A DNA stretch of 10,451 nt from Hamiltosporidium magnivora (taxonomy: Eukaryota > Microsporidia > Dubosqiidae). Positions 1-8,289 of this stretch are shown here, piece by piece. The translations under genes and the position numbers were made by a program. The notes beneath the pieces are model-generated. The model was not told where the DNA came from, did no database searches, and worked only from the letters and a program-made list of their open reading frames with translations. Each line of letters begins with the position of its first letter. Within the stretch, counting starts at the first letter, position 1. The stretch covers positions 1 through 10,451 of the forward strand of contig PITI01000594.1 in assembly GCA_004325065.1 (NCBI GenBank), written 5' to 3'.

Positions 1-240
1 ATTCAGTTTGACGACACAGACTGATTGTCAGATTTCTGATCCGGACTCTTCTATTTTTCCCTAACATAAGTCTCTAGAATCTCATTTCTTGTGACTTTAT
101 TCTGCTTCATCTGCTTACGGAAAGTGTCTATGATTCGGAGCCATATGTCAGAGTAGGAGCATAAATTGAAGAGTATATAGCCATTTTAGGTCAAGTAGAT
201 ATTTCTTTTTTGGCTAAAAACAATTCATTAATTGCCGCAT
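1..240 (-). pseudogene. C-terminal tail of the LINE polyprotein (partial)
   Basis: On the minus strand this end carries a block like TYGSES-TL (near 130) and, in another frame, EMRF-RLMLGKNRRVRIRN (about 20-85). These match the conserved tail after the RT in many animal LINEs, where the pattern is YGSExW, then EMRxLRR, then GxTRxDRxRN. A stop replaces the expected Trp in the first block and another interrupts the second. The remainder of the element, its 3' UTR and any 3' repeat lie outside the window. Confidence 0.75.
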
Positions 241-369
241 ACAGTCTTCTGGTTGTCCTATTCTGGCGTTAAGATCTCTATCAAGTCTTCCAATGGCACT
301 ATGAGTTGTTCTAAGGTATCGAAACTTTTCAGTTGTTTTGAAGGAACTTTTCCGATCTAATTAAGTCGT

Positions 370-1352
370 TTGTGTATTTTTTAAATATTACCATTGTTTC
401 GGTTTTGGTTTTATTTATCTTCAAGCCTTCGTTTCTTAGCTTTACATTCTAAATTTCTAGATTTTCTTGCAAATCTTGTTCTGACTTGAAAAGCAAGACT
501 AGAGCCTTGGCGTATGCTAATACAGTTAACCTAATTGCTGTCGTGTACCTATTTCCTAGTTTAAACTGTTCAGTTTAGATTTTTCGTTCCTCCATTAAAT
601 TATCATTAAAATGATAAGTAAACAGGGGCAGAGTATGTCTCTTTGTCTTACGCCGGATGATGTGATATATTCCCCTGAAAATGAGTTCCTGGTTCTAACA
701 TAGTTTCGGCAGATCTTATAAAAGCCTTGTATTTGTTTGATAAGAATATCATACACCTCTTGTGTAAAACTTGCCAAAGCTCATTCCACTGCACACCATA
801 AATGCTTTCTCTAGATCTATAAACCAAATGTGAATATCATTACCAATTCGATAATATTTCTGTTACCTGCCATATTGTAAAAATTAGATCCTGTGTGCCT
901 CGGTTGTTTAGGAACTCACATTGCTCTTCTTCCAAGAGATTTTCAACTTGTCTCTTATGTCAATATCATTGAGTTATTTTTCCTGGAACACTTAGTAAGG
1001 CTTTTACCTGTTGATTCTGGCGCTTCTGTCTCCCCCTTCCCTGTGCATTGGAGCTATGTCAGCTACTTCTCAGTCTCTCGGTATAACGGCTTCCATCAAA
1101 GCGACTCTTATCACAGTTAAAATTGTTTTACCCCTCTTTGCCCGTATATTTTTAAAACTCGAGAGCTATAGCCTCATTTCTTGGAGCTTTACCGATTTTC
1201 ATTTTTCCTAAGCTTTCTTAAATTCCGTCTCGGATATTTCCTCTTCGTTTTCATCATTTTCAAGCTATTATTATCATTGTTGTACTCCGCGAGTTACAAT
1301 CTTTTGAGCCGACATTTAAAATTTCGTGAAAGTATTCTCTCCATCTTGTTAT
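370..1352 (-). pseudogene. Broken reverse transcriptase region of the LINE
   Basis: Minus-strand fragments follow the standard order of a LINE reverse transcriptase. They are ITRWREYFHEILN (1314-1352), KMKIGKAP followed by an E-x-LK block (1141-1206), a segment like IPxDW...APxHxxGDRS (about 1009-1095, with a stop where Trp is expected), FIDLEKAF (800-823, motif A with its catalytic Asp), and SSGVRQRDILCP (about 620-665, where the family usually has GVRQGD-LSP). The motif C box, normally YADD, reads YAKA at 503-514, so both catalytic Asp residues are lost. NEGLKINKTKTETMVIF follows at about 383-433. The longest surviving frame (595-777) is only 60 codons and runs through the GVRQ block. The mutated catalytic box, stops and frameshifts all show a dead copy. 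Confidence 0.88.
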
Positions 1353-1939
1353 GATTTATTTGTAATCCCCTAAAAGTTTCTTTTGTTTGCATAGAAAAAA
1401 TTTTAAAGGACAATCTTGGTATTTCTTATTTTTTTAAGATCCTGTAGATGAGTTTTTGATTTGTTGAAAATTTTTCTTCCAAAAACCTTCCCAACTCTTC
1501 CCAGCCCGCTTTTTTCGCTTCTCTGACTAAGTTTTTAACTTTACTTTGTTGGTTTTCTAATCCAGATAATATTCTTTCGATCTGTTTTTTAAATATTCTT
1601 TCTATCTACTCTTCTTTTCTTAAATTTCTGTTTTTATGAGTTCAGACCACCATCTTATCGTCTTTACTTTTTACCAGAATTGAATTTCCCAAAGATCGCT
1701 TCTGCTATATTCAGTATTGTTGTCTTGAATATATCCCATTCCTCTTCCAGGTCTTCTGCTTAGGCTTTTTTTCTCAGAAAATTTACTTTTAAACTGGCAA
1801 GATCTTTGCAATGAGTTTGATTCTCTTATACTTTACGTTCCGAGATATTTATTTTTGCTTTGAGATTTTTCTTATTTTTGCAGTTTTTTTCGTTCTGTCT
1901 TTTTGTGTAGTGGCATCTGTTTTCAGAACTAGCAAATGT

Positions 1940-2625
1940 GATCGATCTTTGTTTCACAGACTCCCATAATCCTATAGTTCCTGCATCTTCTCGAGTCGTT
2001 TCTTTTTACGAGTATATAATCGATTATAGACTTTAAAATTCTTGAGGTTCACCCTGGTAAATTTATTGACCTCTATAGCGGTAAAGTTATGTAGTGAGTG
2101 AGAATCATGCCTTTCGCCACTTAGAATTGTAGTAATTTACTTCCGTTTTGATTTCCGAATTCTTACCGAATGTGCCTATTACTCTTTCTGCATTTTCGGC
2201 TTTGCTACCTACTGTGCCATTTAGGTCTCCAAGTCTCATAAAATCAATGTAAATTTTATCGATTGTGCTTGGAGGTTATAATAAAATCCCTTCTTAATCT
2301 CTTTAGATTCGTTCTCATTCGGTGCATAGACTGTTATCATGGTTGTAACAAATAATTTTTATTTGCTTTTTAAACTCATTAGTCTTTCTTTGAAGAAATT
2401 ACACTCCATATGTTCTTCAATTCATCTGTGTGAACCAAAATCAAACTTCAGATTTTGCCTTTATTTATGGGAAACACCAGAATACATAAGAAGGAAACAA
2501 TTTTTGATGATTGCGCAACCATGTTCTTTCTTTTTGGTTTCAATCAATGCGAGATATTTTACTTTTGTTTCGCTTATTACATCAAAAATTCTTCTGTTTT
2601 CCCCGTTAAGCCTCTTATTTTACAT
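1940..2625 (-). pseudogene. Broken APE-like endonuclease region of the LINE
   Basis: Minus-strand peptides match the apurinic endonuclease domain of LINEs, which nicks target DNA to prime reverse transcription. In order: KIRGLTGKTEEFF (about 2581-2622), the catalytic-Glu block IETKKKEHG (about 2518-2544), YSGV (near 2475), VYAPNENE (2309-2332), GDLNGTVG (2207-2230; the Asp and Asn are active-site residues) and ERVIGTFGKNSE just after it. IIDYILVKR (about 2004-2030) and a degraded SDH-like block (IDH, near 1945) follow. Changes of frame and stops occur between these blocks, for example between YSGV and VYAPNENE, so the domain is non-functional. The open plus-strand stretches over this region are shadows of it. 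Confidence 0.85.
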
Positions 2626-2720
2626 GTTCTTAGGTTATAGTTTTATTTTGACATCTGGTGATTCTTTTTCTTTTATTTCGTTTTGTTCGCATTTGTTTCT
2701 TTTAAGCTGGTAAATTTCGG

Positions 2721-2920
2721 GATTACAGAAGATTGGCCGATAGGTACTTAACTTGGTGAATAGCCCGCCTTCATAAGCCTCAAAGCCTGTAATTTCTTAA
2801 GATTACTCTCTCACACTAATTGTATGTCCTCTTTACGCGGAAAGAACGCGACTTTCAAGAATTAACCAGTAGGCTTAGGGTAGATGTCTCTGGGCCCCAT
2901 TGAGCCGACAGGCTCCATAT
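2721..2920. other. Gene-free stretch, presumed 5' flank or 5' UTR of the LINE
   Basis: This stretch has the same moderate G+C as the retrotransposon, unlike the AT-rich DNA to its right. No protein motif is recognisable in any frame. Its position just upstream of the first endonuclease block (minus-strand sense) suggests untranslated or badly decayed 5' sequence of the element. That is inference from composition and position only. Confidence 0.4.
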
Positions 2921-3110
2921 AAAACTACAAATAAATTCGTAGAAAAGTTTCGCCATTTCTTAGACCCTCTCCTCCTCATACAAACTCCCAAAGAACAACC
3001 GAAAATGCAGTGTGAGTTTATTCTCACCAAAAATCTAAACATTGATTTTCAAACCAGTTTAATACATTCATTGCCGAGCAGAAGGTTTTTTGGTGAACCT
3101 TCTCACTATT
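2921..3110. repeat. Dispersed repeat, copy A (pairs with 7759-7941)
   Basis: This segment aligns with 7759-7941 in the same orientation. The best-conserved part is the first 25 or so bases (AAAACTRCAAATAAATTCGT and the following AGAAAA). Further matches are TAGACC, the ACAACCGAA block, and GTTTTTT...TCAC near the end. Small indels separate the copies and I judge them roughly two-thirds identical by eye. Copy A lies just upstream of the LINE relic, so the repeat may be part of that element's 5' region or of another old element. A 79-codon open frame at 2900-3139 on the plus strand crosses it but has no recognisable product. Confidence 0.6.
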
Positions 3111-4482
3111 TTACACAAACAAAATATATATTAAAATAATATGAAAACACTAAATTGTTCAATCGAGAATTCTTTTCACATACATTTTAAATAAATTTCT
3201 AATGAATCAAGCGATTCTGGTGAATCAATCTTAGAATATTAGGCACAGTTATGGTATTTTATATATCATTTGACAAACCGGACAAATTATAAGGAATTAA
3301 ATAAAATTTAATGATTTTGCAATGGAATAGTTTAAAAAAAATATGAAATATCTAAAAATATCAGAAATCAGAAAAATTATTACAAAAGGTTGAATAGTTG
3401 TTAGGGTTTAACCTGTTTCCGGAACTTATTTGATTTTAATTTATTACGAATGATGATTTCCTAAACGAGCCCATGTCAGGTGAATTAGTTGTTTGGTATA
3501 TAAAGCAAAAATCTATATATAATATTTTTCTTATGTAAAGAAGAAAAGATTTATAAAACAATGACTAACTCGATTTATGAATTAAGGTGGTATTTTTTCC
3601 GTTTTTATGAGGGGTCTCTAAATAATAGCTATATTTGGTTTCAATCATCGAAAAGGTTTTTAGACACACGCTATTCAATAAATTCTTAAAAGAGCCTGAT
3701 TTGAATTATCAGTAAACATCTGATTAAGAAATTTTAGATTGTAAACCTATATATCTTGTATATGTAATGAGACAAATATGAAACACCCGATAAAAACGAA
3801 GGAAGTTTACTAGAGGTGCATCATATTTCAAAATTAATAATCGAATTACGTTTTATTTGCGGAGCATGAATTGTATTTTGTTCATAGAGTTAGCATGCAT
3901 GTGATACATTATATTTAAACAATGTTTGTATAAGACATTGTACCATGAAGCATCTTATTTTGCTTCTGCTCAGTAAAAATATAGGCCTATTAATTTCGAT
4001 AATACTTAAATAAACAAGAAAAGGGTATTTTTGATTTTATACTAAGATTGAAACAAAAATGCATTTACGATGAAGCTGAATGGGAACACTTCGGATGGTA
4101 TTAAAGCCACAAAACGGCAAAATATATCATATTTATAGTTCAGATAATCACAAAGAAACGTTGAAGAAAATAAAGAAATACAAAAATTAGAAGTAAATAC
4201 TAAAAGCAAGAATTTATGTTAAACATAGAAAAAAATGCCGTTGCTAAAATTACCACAATCGAATGAAAAAAGATAAATAGTAAAAACAGCGATAGAACAT
4301 ACTTAGCAATATATAAATTATATTTTTAGGATTATATATAGATCTCAAGTATGATGGAACGAAATTTTCTTTCTCAAATGTGGTTATAGAATATATTTTT
4401 TAGTTTATAATCTTAAACATTTAGATTAACAACAAGAAAATAAAGATAGATTGGGACATGGAAAAGCCATAAAGTTTTATTT
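3111..4482. other. AT-rich intergenic region, no gene seen
   Basis: About 1.4 kb of AT-rich sequence. No open frame with recognisable motifs, no tRNA-like cloverleaf and no ordered tandem repeat was found on reading both strands. It holds the 3' flank of the LRR gene: an AATAAA hexamer (minus strand, 4476-4481) sits right after that gene's stop and could serve as a polyadenylation signal, though such hexamers are frequent by chance in DNA this rich in A and T. Confidence 0.6.
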
Positions 4483-6870
4483 TCAATTATAATTTTTGTA
4501 AATCAATTTTCTAGTTTTACTTATAGAATTTTCCACGTTTTCGTTCTTAAATATATATACTTCTAGCCTATTAAAATTCATATTATACAATATATTCAAA
4601 TATTTCTTATCTGTTTCAGATATTGATTCAATTCTAAGTATCAAGATTTTTATTTTTTTGAAGTATAAAATTTCTAGAAACTCTCGGTCAATAAATTTAT
4701 CTAACTGTACAAGCATTCTATTGATAGTATGTTTAATATTTGTCCGGAGTATCTGCTTCAAAATATTTGAAATTGAATCTCTTCTTTTCACATTCAGTTC
4801 TAAACGATGAAGTTGTTTAAAGCTAGAAAATACATAAATATCTTCTTGGTAAAAAGAACAAACCTCATATGTAAGATGGTTAAGATATTGGAGATTAAAA
4901 TACTTCGAATATATATTTAAAATACTAAAAGTATTCCGATTAGCGAAAGTCGGATTGTTTTTTATTTTTAAGGTTTTTAGTTTTTCTCTCGCAGAACCAG
5001 ATGATAAAAGGTTTAATTCCATTGGGTTTTTGGTCTGATTAAAATTTTCTGGTTCTTTATTTGAAAAAGATACATCGCGAAAAATTAGATGTTGTAAGAA
5101 AATAAATCTTGATAAAAGATAAATGAATCTACAATCTAAAACATTTTTCGGGCATTTTATTTTAATATATATGATAGAGTTGTTACAAACATTCAAATTC
5201 ATTGCATCAATACTTTCATCATATTCGAAAGTCATAAAATAAAGCGAAACCAATTTTTTACAATTTACGATTTCCCTCAAAAGTTCATTCGTCAATTTAA
5301 AGTTTTCCAGATACAGATTTTTTAAAGACTTAAATGCTCTTAAAAAGCTATAATCTTCTAGAAAATTATCTTTAGCACTTAATAGAGTTAGGTTTAAGCG
5401 AATCATTTTTTCAATTTTAAATATATCTTTGTAATCATGTAGATTAAATTTGTTTTTATAGAAAAAAAAATCGGCTCCAATTAAATATTTATAGTATCCA
5501 TCGTTTGATAGTTTTGCAAAATTAGTTTCATCATCTGATATTTCGATCGAGCTCGAAGAATCTATCACAAGATTTTGGATATTTCCTAATAAATAGTGAT
5601 TTGGAGTTCTATTTCTAAACTCAGAAAATTTACAGATAATAATTTTCAAAATTTTTATAGACTGAGGAAGATTTATTTTTTCTAAAGCGTTTATTTCCAT
5701 AAATGACATTCTATTTAACTCGAATTTAAGTATTTGGGTTTGATCGAAATAATTCATTCTTTTCAAAAATGAATATAGAGAAGCATTCTGAATTATTTTT
5801 ACGTTTTTAATGGTAGTGAAAACTCCAAATTCATACAACTTGTCAACCAATGATATATTATTTGATGCTAATATATCTATTTTTCTTATATTTTTTGGCA
5901 AGTTACAAACAAGCATATTAGTATCAATGTCTTGACCATGAATAAATGAAAGCCCTATGTATAGTTTATCAAAATAAAGAACCCTACATAAAAATTTCCA
6001 TGTAGAATTGAAAATTGAACTTACTGATCGTATATACGCGATATAATTACAGTCTGTGATTTGCATTGTAATAAATTTTTTATATTGTTTAAGATTTTCT
6101 GATATTATTCGAGATTGAGAAAATAATATTTTATTATATTCATGGAATGTTAGATAACTATTATATTTACTAAACAAGTTAAATTTTAAAAAACATTTGG
6201 TTATATCAAGTATATGGTAACTATTATACCGTTTATAATCTAAAAGTTTTTCCAGCCCGAATTTTCTAGTATACTCTTCATTGAAATTTTTTACATAAAA
6301 TACCAAACTTTTTATGAATTCATGATAGTTCTTATTAATATCTACATCCATTATATTAAGATATTTCAATATGTGGAAAAACATTTCCAGGTCTATCATC
6401 ATAATTTCATCTCTATTTCTTGCTATCGTAAAAAAATATAAAATATTAAAATATTCTTTTTCATATACTAAAAGCTGTATTTCTGTTTTATTTTCATTTA
6501 TAAGTTTCTCAAAGAATCCTAATTTTAGAAAAGTATCATCTGGATATAAAAAAGTAAATAATTTTGGTGTTTTCATTTCTATTCTCTTCCGAGGAGTTAT
6601 ATTCTCCGAGTATTCTAAATTTTCTTTGTTTAAGAAATAATTTTCGACTTGATTAGAATATAAATCTGCCTTATTTGTTTCATTCACTGACAAAAACTCA
6701 ACATTTATACTGTAAGCACAACAATTTATTGGAATTGATTGCAAATCCTCAAGATATATATTCAGGTACATAATGCTGTATTTTAATACAAAGTAGGTAC
6801 ACGTTTTCAAGAAGTTCAAAATTTTTGTCAATTTTATTGTTTCCTTTTTAAAATTGTATGGCATGTACAT
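4483..6870 (-). CDS. Orphan leucine-rich-repeat protein with possible BTB-like N-terminal segment
   Basis: A 795-residue open frame with no specific family recognised. Residues about 325-775 show irregular LRR-like units, clearest at 508-545 (FLRAFKSLKNLYLENFKLT, then an NCKKLVSLYF unit), 630-640 (LKTLKIKNNPTF), 684-693 (FKQLHRLELN) and 738-750 (KKIKILILRIESIS). This spacing fits a solenoid used for protein binding. Residues about 100-195 resemble a degenerate BTB/POZ domain: a KEYFNILYFFT helix, then LEMFFHILKYLNIMDVDI, but its first half is weak. Large divergent LRR families are known in microsporidia. The start is uncertain. Met1 gives the longest frame, but Met3 and Met34 (6769-6771) are alternatives and residues 1-33 could be non-coding. 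Neither has a CCC-type upstream motif. A short hydrophobic run (about 17-40) might imitate a weak signal peptide. The composition (Asn, Lys, Ile, Phe rich) matches the E1-like gene. No intron is evident. Certain as a coding frame; role unknown. Confidence 0.85.
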   Translation of the reverse strand: MYMPYNFKKETIKLTKILNFLKTCTYFVLKYSIMYLNIYLEDLQSIPINCCAYSINVEFLSVNETNKADLYSNQVENYFLNKENLEYSENITPRKRIEMKTPKLFTFLYPDDTFLKLGFFEKLINENKTEIQLLVYEKEYFNILYFFTIARNRDEIMMIDLEMFFHILKYLNIMDVDINKNYHEFIKSLVFYVKNFNEEYTRKFGLEKLLDYKRYNSYHILDITKCFLKFNLFSKYNSYLTFHEYNKILFSQSRIISENLKQYKKFITMQITDCNYIAYIRSVSSIFNSTWKFLCRVLYFDKLYIGLSFIHGQDIDTNMLVCNLPKNIRKIDILASNNISLVDKLYEFGVFTTIKNVKIIQNASLYSFLKRMNYFDQTQILKFELNRMSFMEINALEKINLPQSIKILKIIICKFSEFRNRTPNHYLLGNIQNLVIDSSSSIEISDDETNFAKLSNDGYYKYLIGADFFFYKNKFNLHDYKDIFKIEKMIRLNLTLLSAKDNFLEDYSFLRAFKSLKNLYLENFKLTNELLREIVNCKKLVSLYFMTFEYDESIDAMNLNVCNNSIIYIKIKCPKNVLDCRFIYLLSRFIFLQHLIFRDVSFSNKEPENFNQTKNPMELNLLSSGSAREKLKTLKIKNNPTFANRNTFSILNIYSKYFNLQYLNHLTYEVCSFYQEDIYVFSSFKQLHRLELNVKRRDSISNILKQILRTNIKHTINRMLVQLDKFIDREFLEILYFKKIKILILRIESISETDKKYLNILYNMNFNRLEVYIFKNENVENSISKTRKLIYKNYN

Positions 6871-7258
6871 GGACTTCTTTCGATTTTTATTTTTGATCTA
6901 TTTTACTGATATAATTAATTAAATTAAAAAAATAGATTTAATTTAATTAAATACATTAATGGTTTTAATGAATAGAAAAGATCGACTAGACTATATAAAT
7001 GCATTTTTGAACATAAAATCATCATAAATGTACATTTTATCTTTTTAAATATTGTATCTTTTTATTATTAATTTGCCTAAAAAAGTACTTTTAAAAAAAT
7101 ATTTGTTCTTATATAAAAAAAAAATCATAGATTTAAAAAATAAGAATATAGCACAATTTTTTTTCAATACCTTTATTTCGATTCAATATTAAAATTTCTT
7201 AGTTTAGCAATAAAGTTATGGCGTTTAATATTTTTTATATACAAAGATTAGATCTTTT
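6871..7258. other. AT-rich upstream region of the LRR gene
   Basis: Very AT-rich DNA between the LRR gene start and the less AT-rich island to the right. It contains homopolymer A and T runs and the palindrome listed separately. No coding potential or RNA gene was seen. It should include the promoter of the minus-strand LRR gene, but no convincing promoter motif can be picked out of such biased sequence. Confidence 0.5.
6915..6950. repeat. Perfect 14-bp inverted repeat with 8-nt loop
   Basis: The arms 6915-6928 and 6937-6950 are exact reverse complements made only of A and T, around an AAAATAGA loop. The structure sits about 45-80 nt upstream of the longest LRR start (minus strand), so it could be a regulatory or cruciform-forming site. 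In DNA this AT-rich, chance is a serious alternative. Confidence 0.45.
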
Positions 7259-7950
7259 TAAGACAGTGGTAAGTTTATATTGTTTTCACGACATTAACGC
7301 AATTCTAGGTTTACATAAATAATTGCTACTCCATCATCTTTCGCCACTCCTTCTAATACCTACATCCCAAACCCTTTCATCTTAAACTGTGTAAAACTCG
7401 ATTAACCAGCGAAATAATTGCGGGGAGTTCGTTAATATCCGTTTAATTGAGTAATATCGTAGGTTGAAACCTCACTAAAGCTCACCCAGAGCTATGCAGG
7501 ATTCTTACATACTATACACTTACCAGAACCAATAAACATCTAGATAAGATATATTACGGCGACCTACAGGAGTCCACCTAGATAGTGACATACCATACCA
7601 ACAGGTATACCCTGCTACAGCTTTCTCGATTTTAAGATATTATTTTTTATATCACACATGCACTAACTCTTCTAACCCGAGTGAGCAGGGCTAGGTTTCC
7701 ATGCTTTTACACCGCAAATACCTACAAATTCAGCTACGATCTTTAATCTACTTACATGAAAACTGCAAATAAATTCGTAGAAAAAGTTTTGGCGTTTCGT
7801 AGACCTCTTCTTATAAAAACTCTTATGAAACAACCGAAGACATAATGTGTTTTTATTCCCGCAAAAACTCCAAATAATGGTCTTCACCCCAGATAAATAT
7901 TCATATTGCCAGACCGAAAGTTTTTTATGTGGTTAATCACTCTCTATCAT
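7259..7950. other. Island of higher G+C, probable remnant of a mobile element
   Basis: This segment stands out from its AT-rich surroundings and resembles the LINE region at the left in base composition. Its right part is repeat copy B, whose partner flanks the LINE. No translated frame gives a recognisable motif. The longest minus-strand frame (7672-7887, 71 codons) crosses the repeat and does not look like a real gene. I infer an old insertion eroded beyond recognition, perhaps related to the left-hand element. Confidence 0.35.
7759..7941. repeat. Dispersed repeat, copy B (pairs with 2921-3110)
   Basis: Diverged direct copy of the segment at 2921-3110. It begins with the shared AAAACTRCAAATAAATTCGT block and also shares TAGACC, ACAACCGAA, and a GTTTTTT...TCACT end. 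Read on the minus strand, both copies give a peptide FYEFICSF where the first block lies, which could mean that the repeat was once coding, but flanking frames shift. It lies between the two intact genes, about 350 nt upstream of the E1-like start. Confidence 0.6.
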
Positions 7951-8289
7951 TTTGATTTCGTAAATAAAATAATTTTTAGATATTAAATACGAGTCAATCG
8001 TAAAAAAATTAGTATTAAAGAAACAAAACTTTAGAGATAGTTTTTAAAAAAAACAAGAAAACAAAATCAAGATACTATAAACATAAGACAATTAATCTAA
8101 CAATAAAAGTAAAGAATTAAAATAAAATTCATTTTTTTATAAGCATAAGACAACCAATCTCATAATAAAAATATAATTCTTTCATAACAAAATATTCTTT
8201 AATAAAAAAATATTCTTTCATAACAAACTATTCTTTTCATACTAAAAAAGTATTTTTCATTCAACCACATTTCTCCCTCAAACTTAAAA
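7951..8289. other. AT-rich upstream region of the E1-like gene with short direct repeats
   Basis: Intergenic and very AT-rich. Two direct repeats are visible: an imperfect 43-nt pair at 8076-8118 and 8138-8180 (shared core CATAAGACAA, then AATCT and AATAAAA), and an exact 16-nt pair at 8176-8191 and 8212-8227 (ATTCTTTCATAACAAA). They may be remnants of local duplication or transcription-factor sites; nothing in the sequence decides. No other gene seen. Confidence 0.5.
8275..8277 (+). promoter_or_regulatory. CCC-type motif upstream of the E1-like start codon
   Basis: A CCC triplet inside TTCTCCCTC lies 12 nt before the ATG at 8290. A CCC-like signal immediately upstream of translation starts has been described for microsporidian genes, and C runs are rare in this intergenic DNA. 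It supports 8290 as the start, independently of the splice evidence. Confidence 0.5.

Larger units (their letters stand above)
1..2720 (-). mobile_element. Decayed non-LTR (LINE-type) retrotransposon, C-terminal end cut by window edge
   Basis: Read on the minus strand, this stretch carries the ordered parts of a LINE polyprotein: an APE-type endonuclease (about 2625-1940), a linker, a reverse transcriptase (about 1352-370), and the conserved C-terminal tail (about 240-1). The pieces lie in different frames and are separated by many stops and indels, so no protein can be made. G+C is visibly higher than in the flanking DNA. Single-ORF elements with APE then RT, whose endonuclease is often annotated as craniofacial development protein 2-like in animal genomes, are typical of RTE-like clades, but the clade cannot be settled here. 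The 3' end lies beyond the left edge. The 5' end is not sharply defined; the last recognisable coding match is near 2622. No target-site duplication could be identified. The element looks old and inactive. Confidence 0.88.

Noticed and set aside
893..1211. Two overlapping plus-strand open frames
   Set aside because: Antisense to the reverse transcriptase relic (blocks IPRD and KMKIGKAP); no recognisable product.
2339..2713. Plus-strand open frame of 124 codons, hydrophobic
   Set aside because: Antisense to the broken LINE endonuclease region, whose motifs are clear on the minus strand.
2900..3139. Plus-strand open frame of 79 codons
   Set aside because: It covers repeat A; copy B does not keep the frame and no motif is recognised, so a gene is not supported.
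6371..6640. Plus-strand open frame of 89 codons
   Set aside because: Antisense to the LRR gene, which has a far longer intact frame.
7390..7500. Possible tRNA, because of higher G+C and a small GGTTGAAACC hairpin
   Set aside because: No acceptor stem, anticodon arm or TTC-type T-loop can be fitted.
7672..7887. Minus-strand open frame of 71 codons
   Set aside because: Covers repeat B and is not preserved in copy A beyond FYEFICSF; more likely part of an eroded element.
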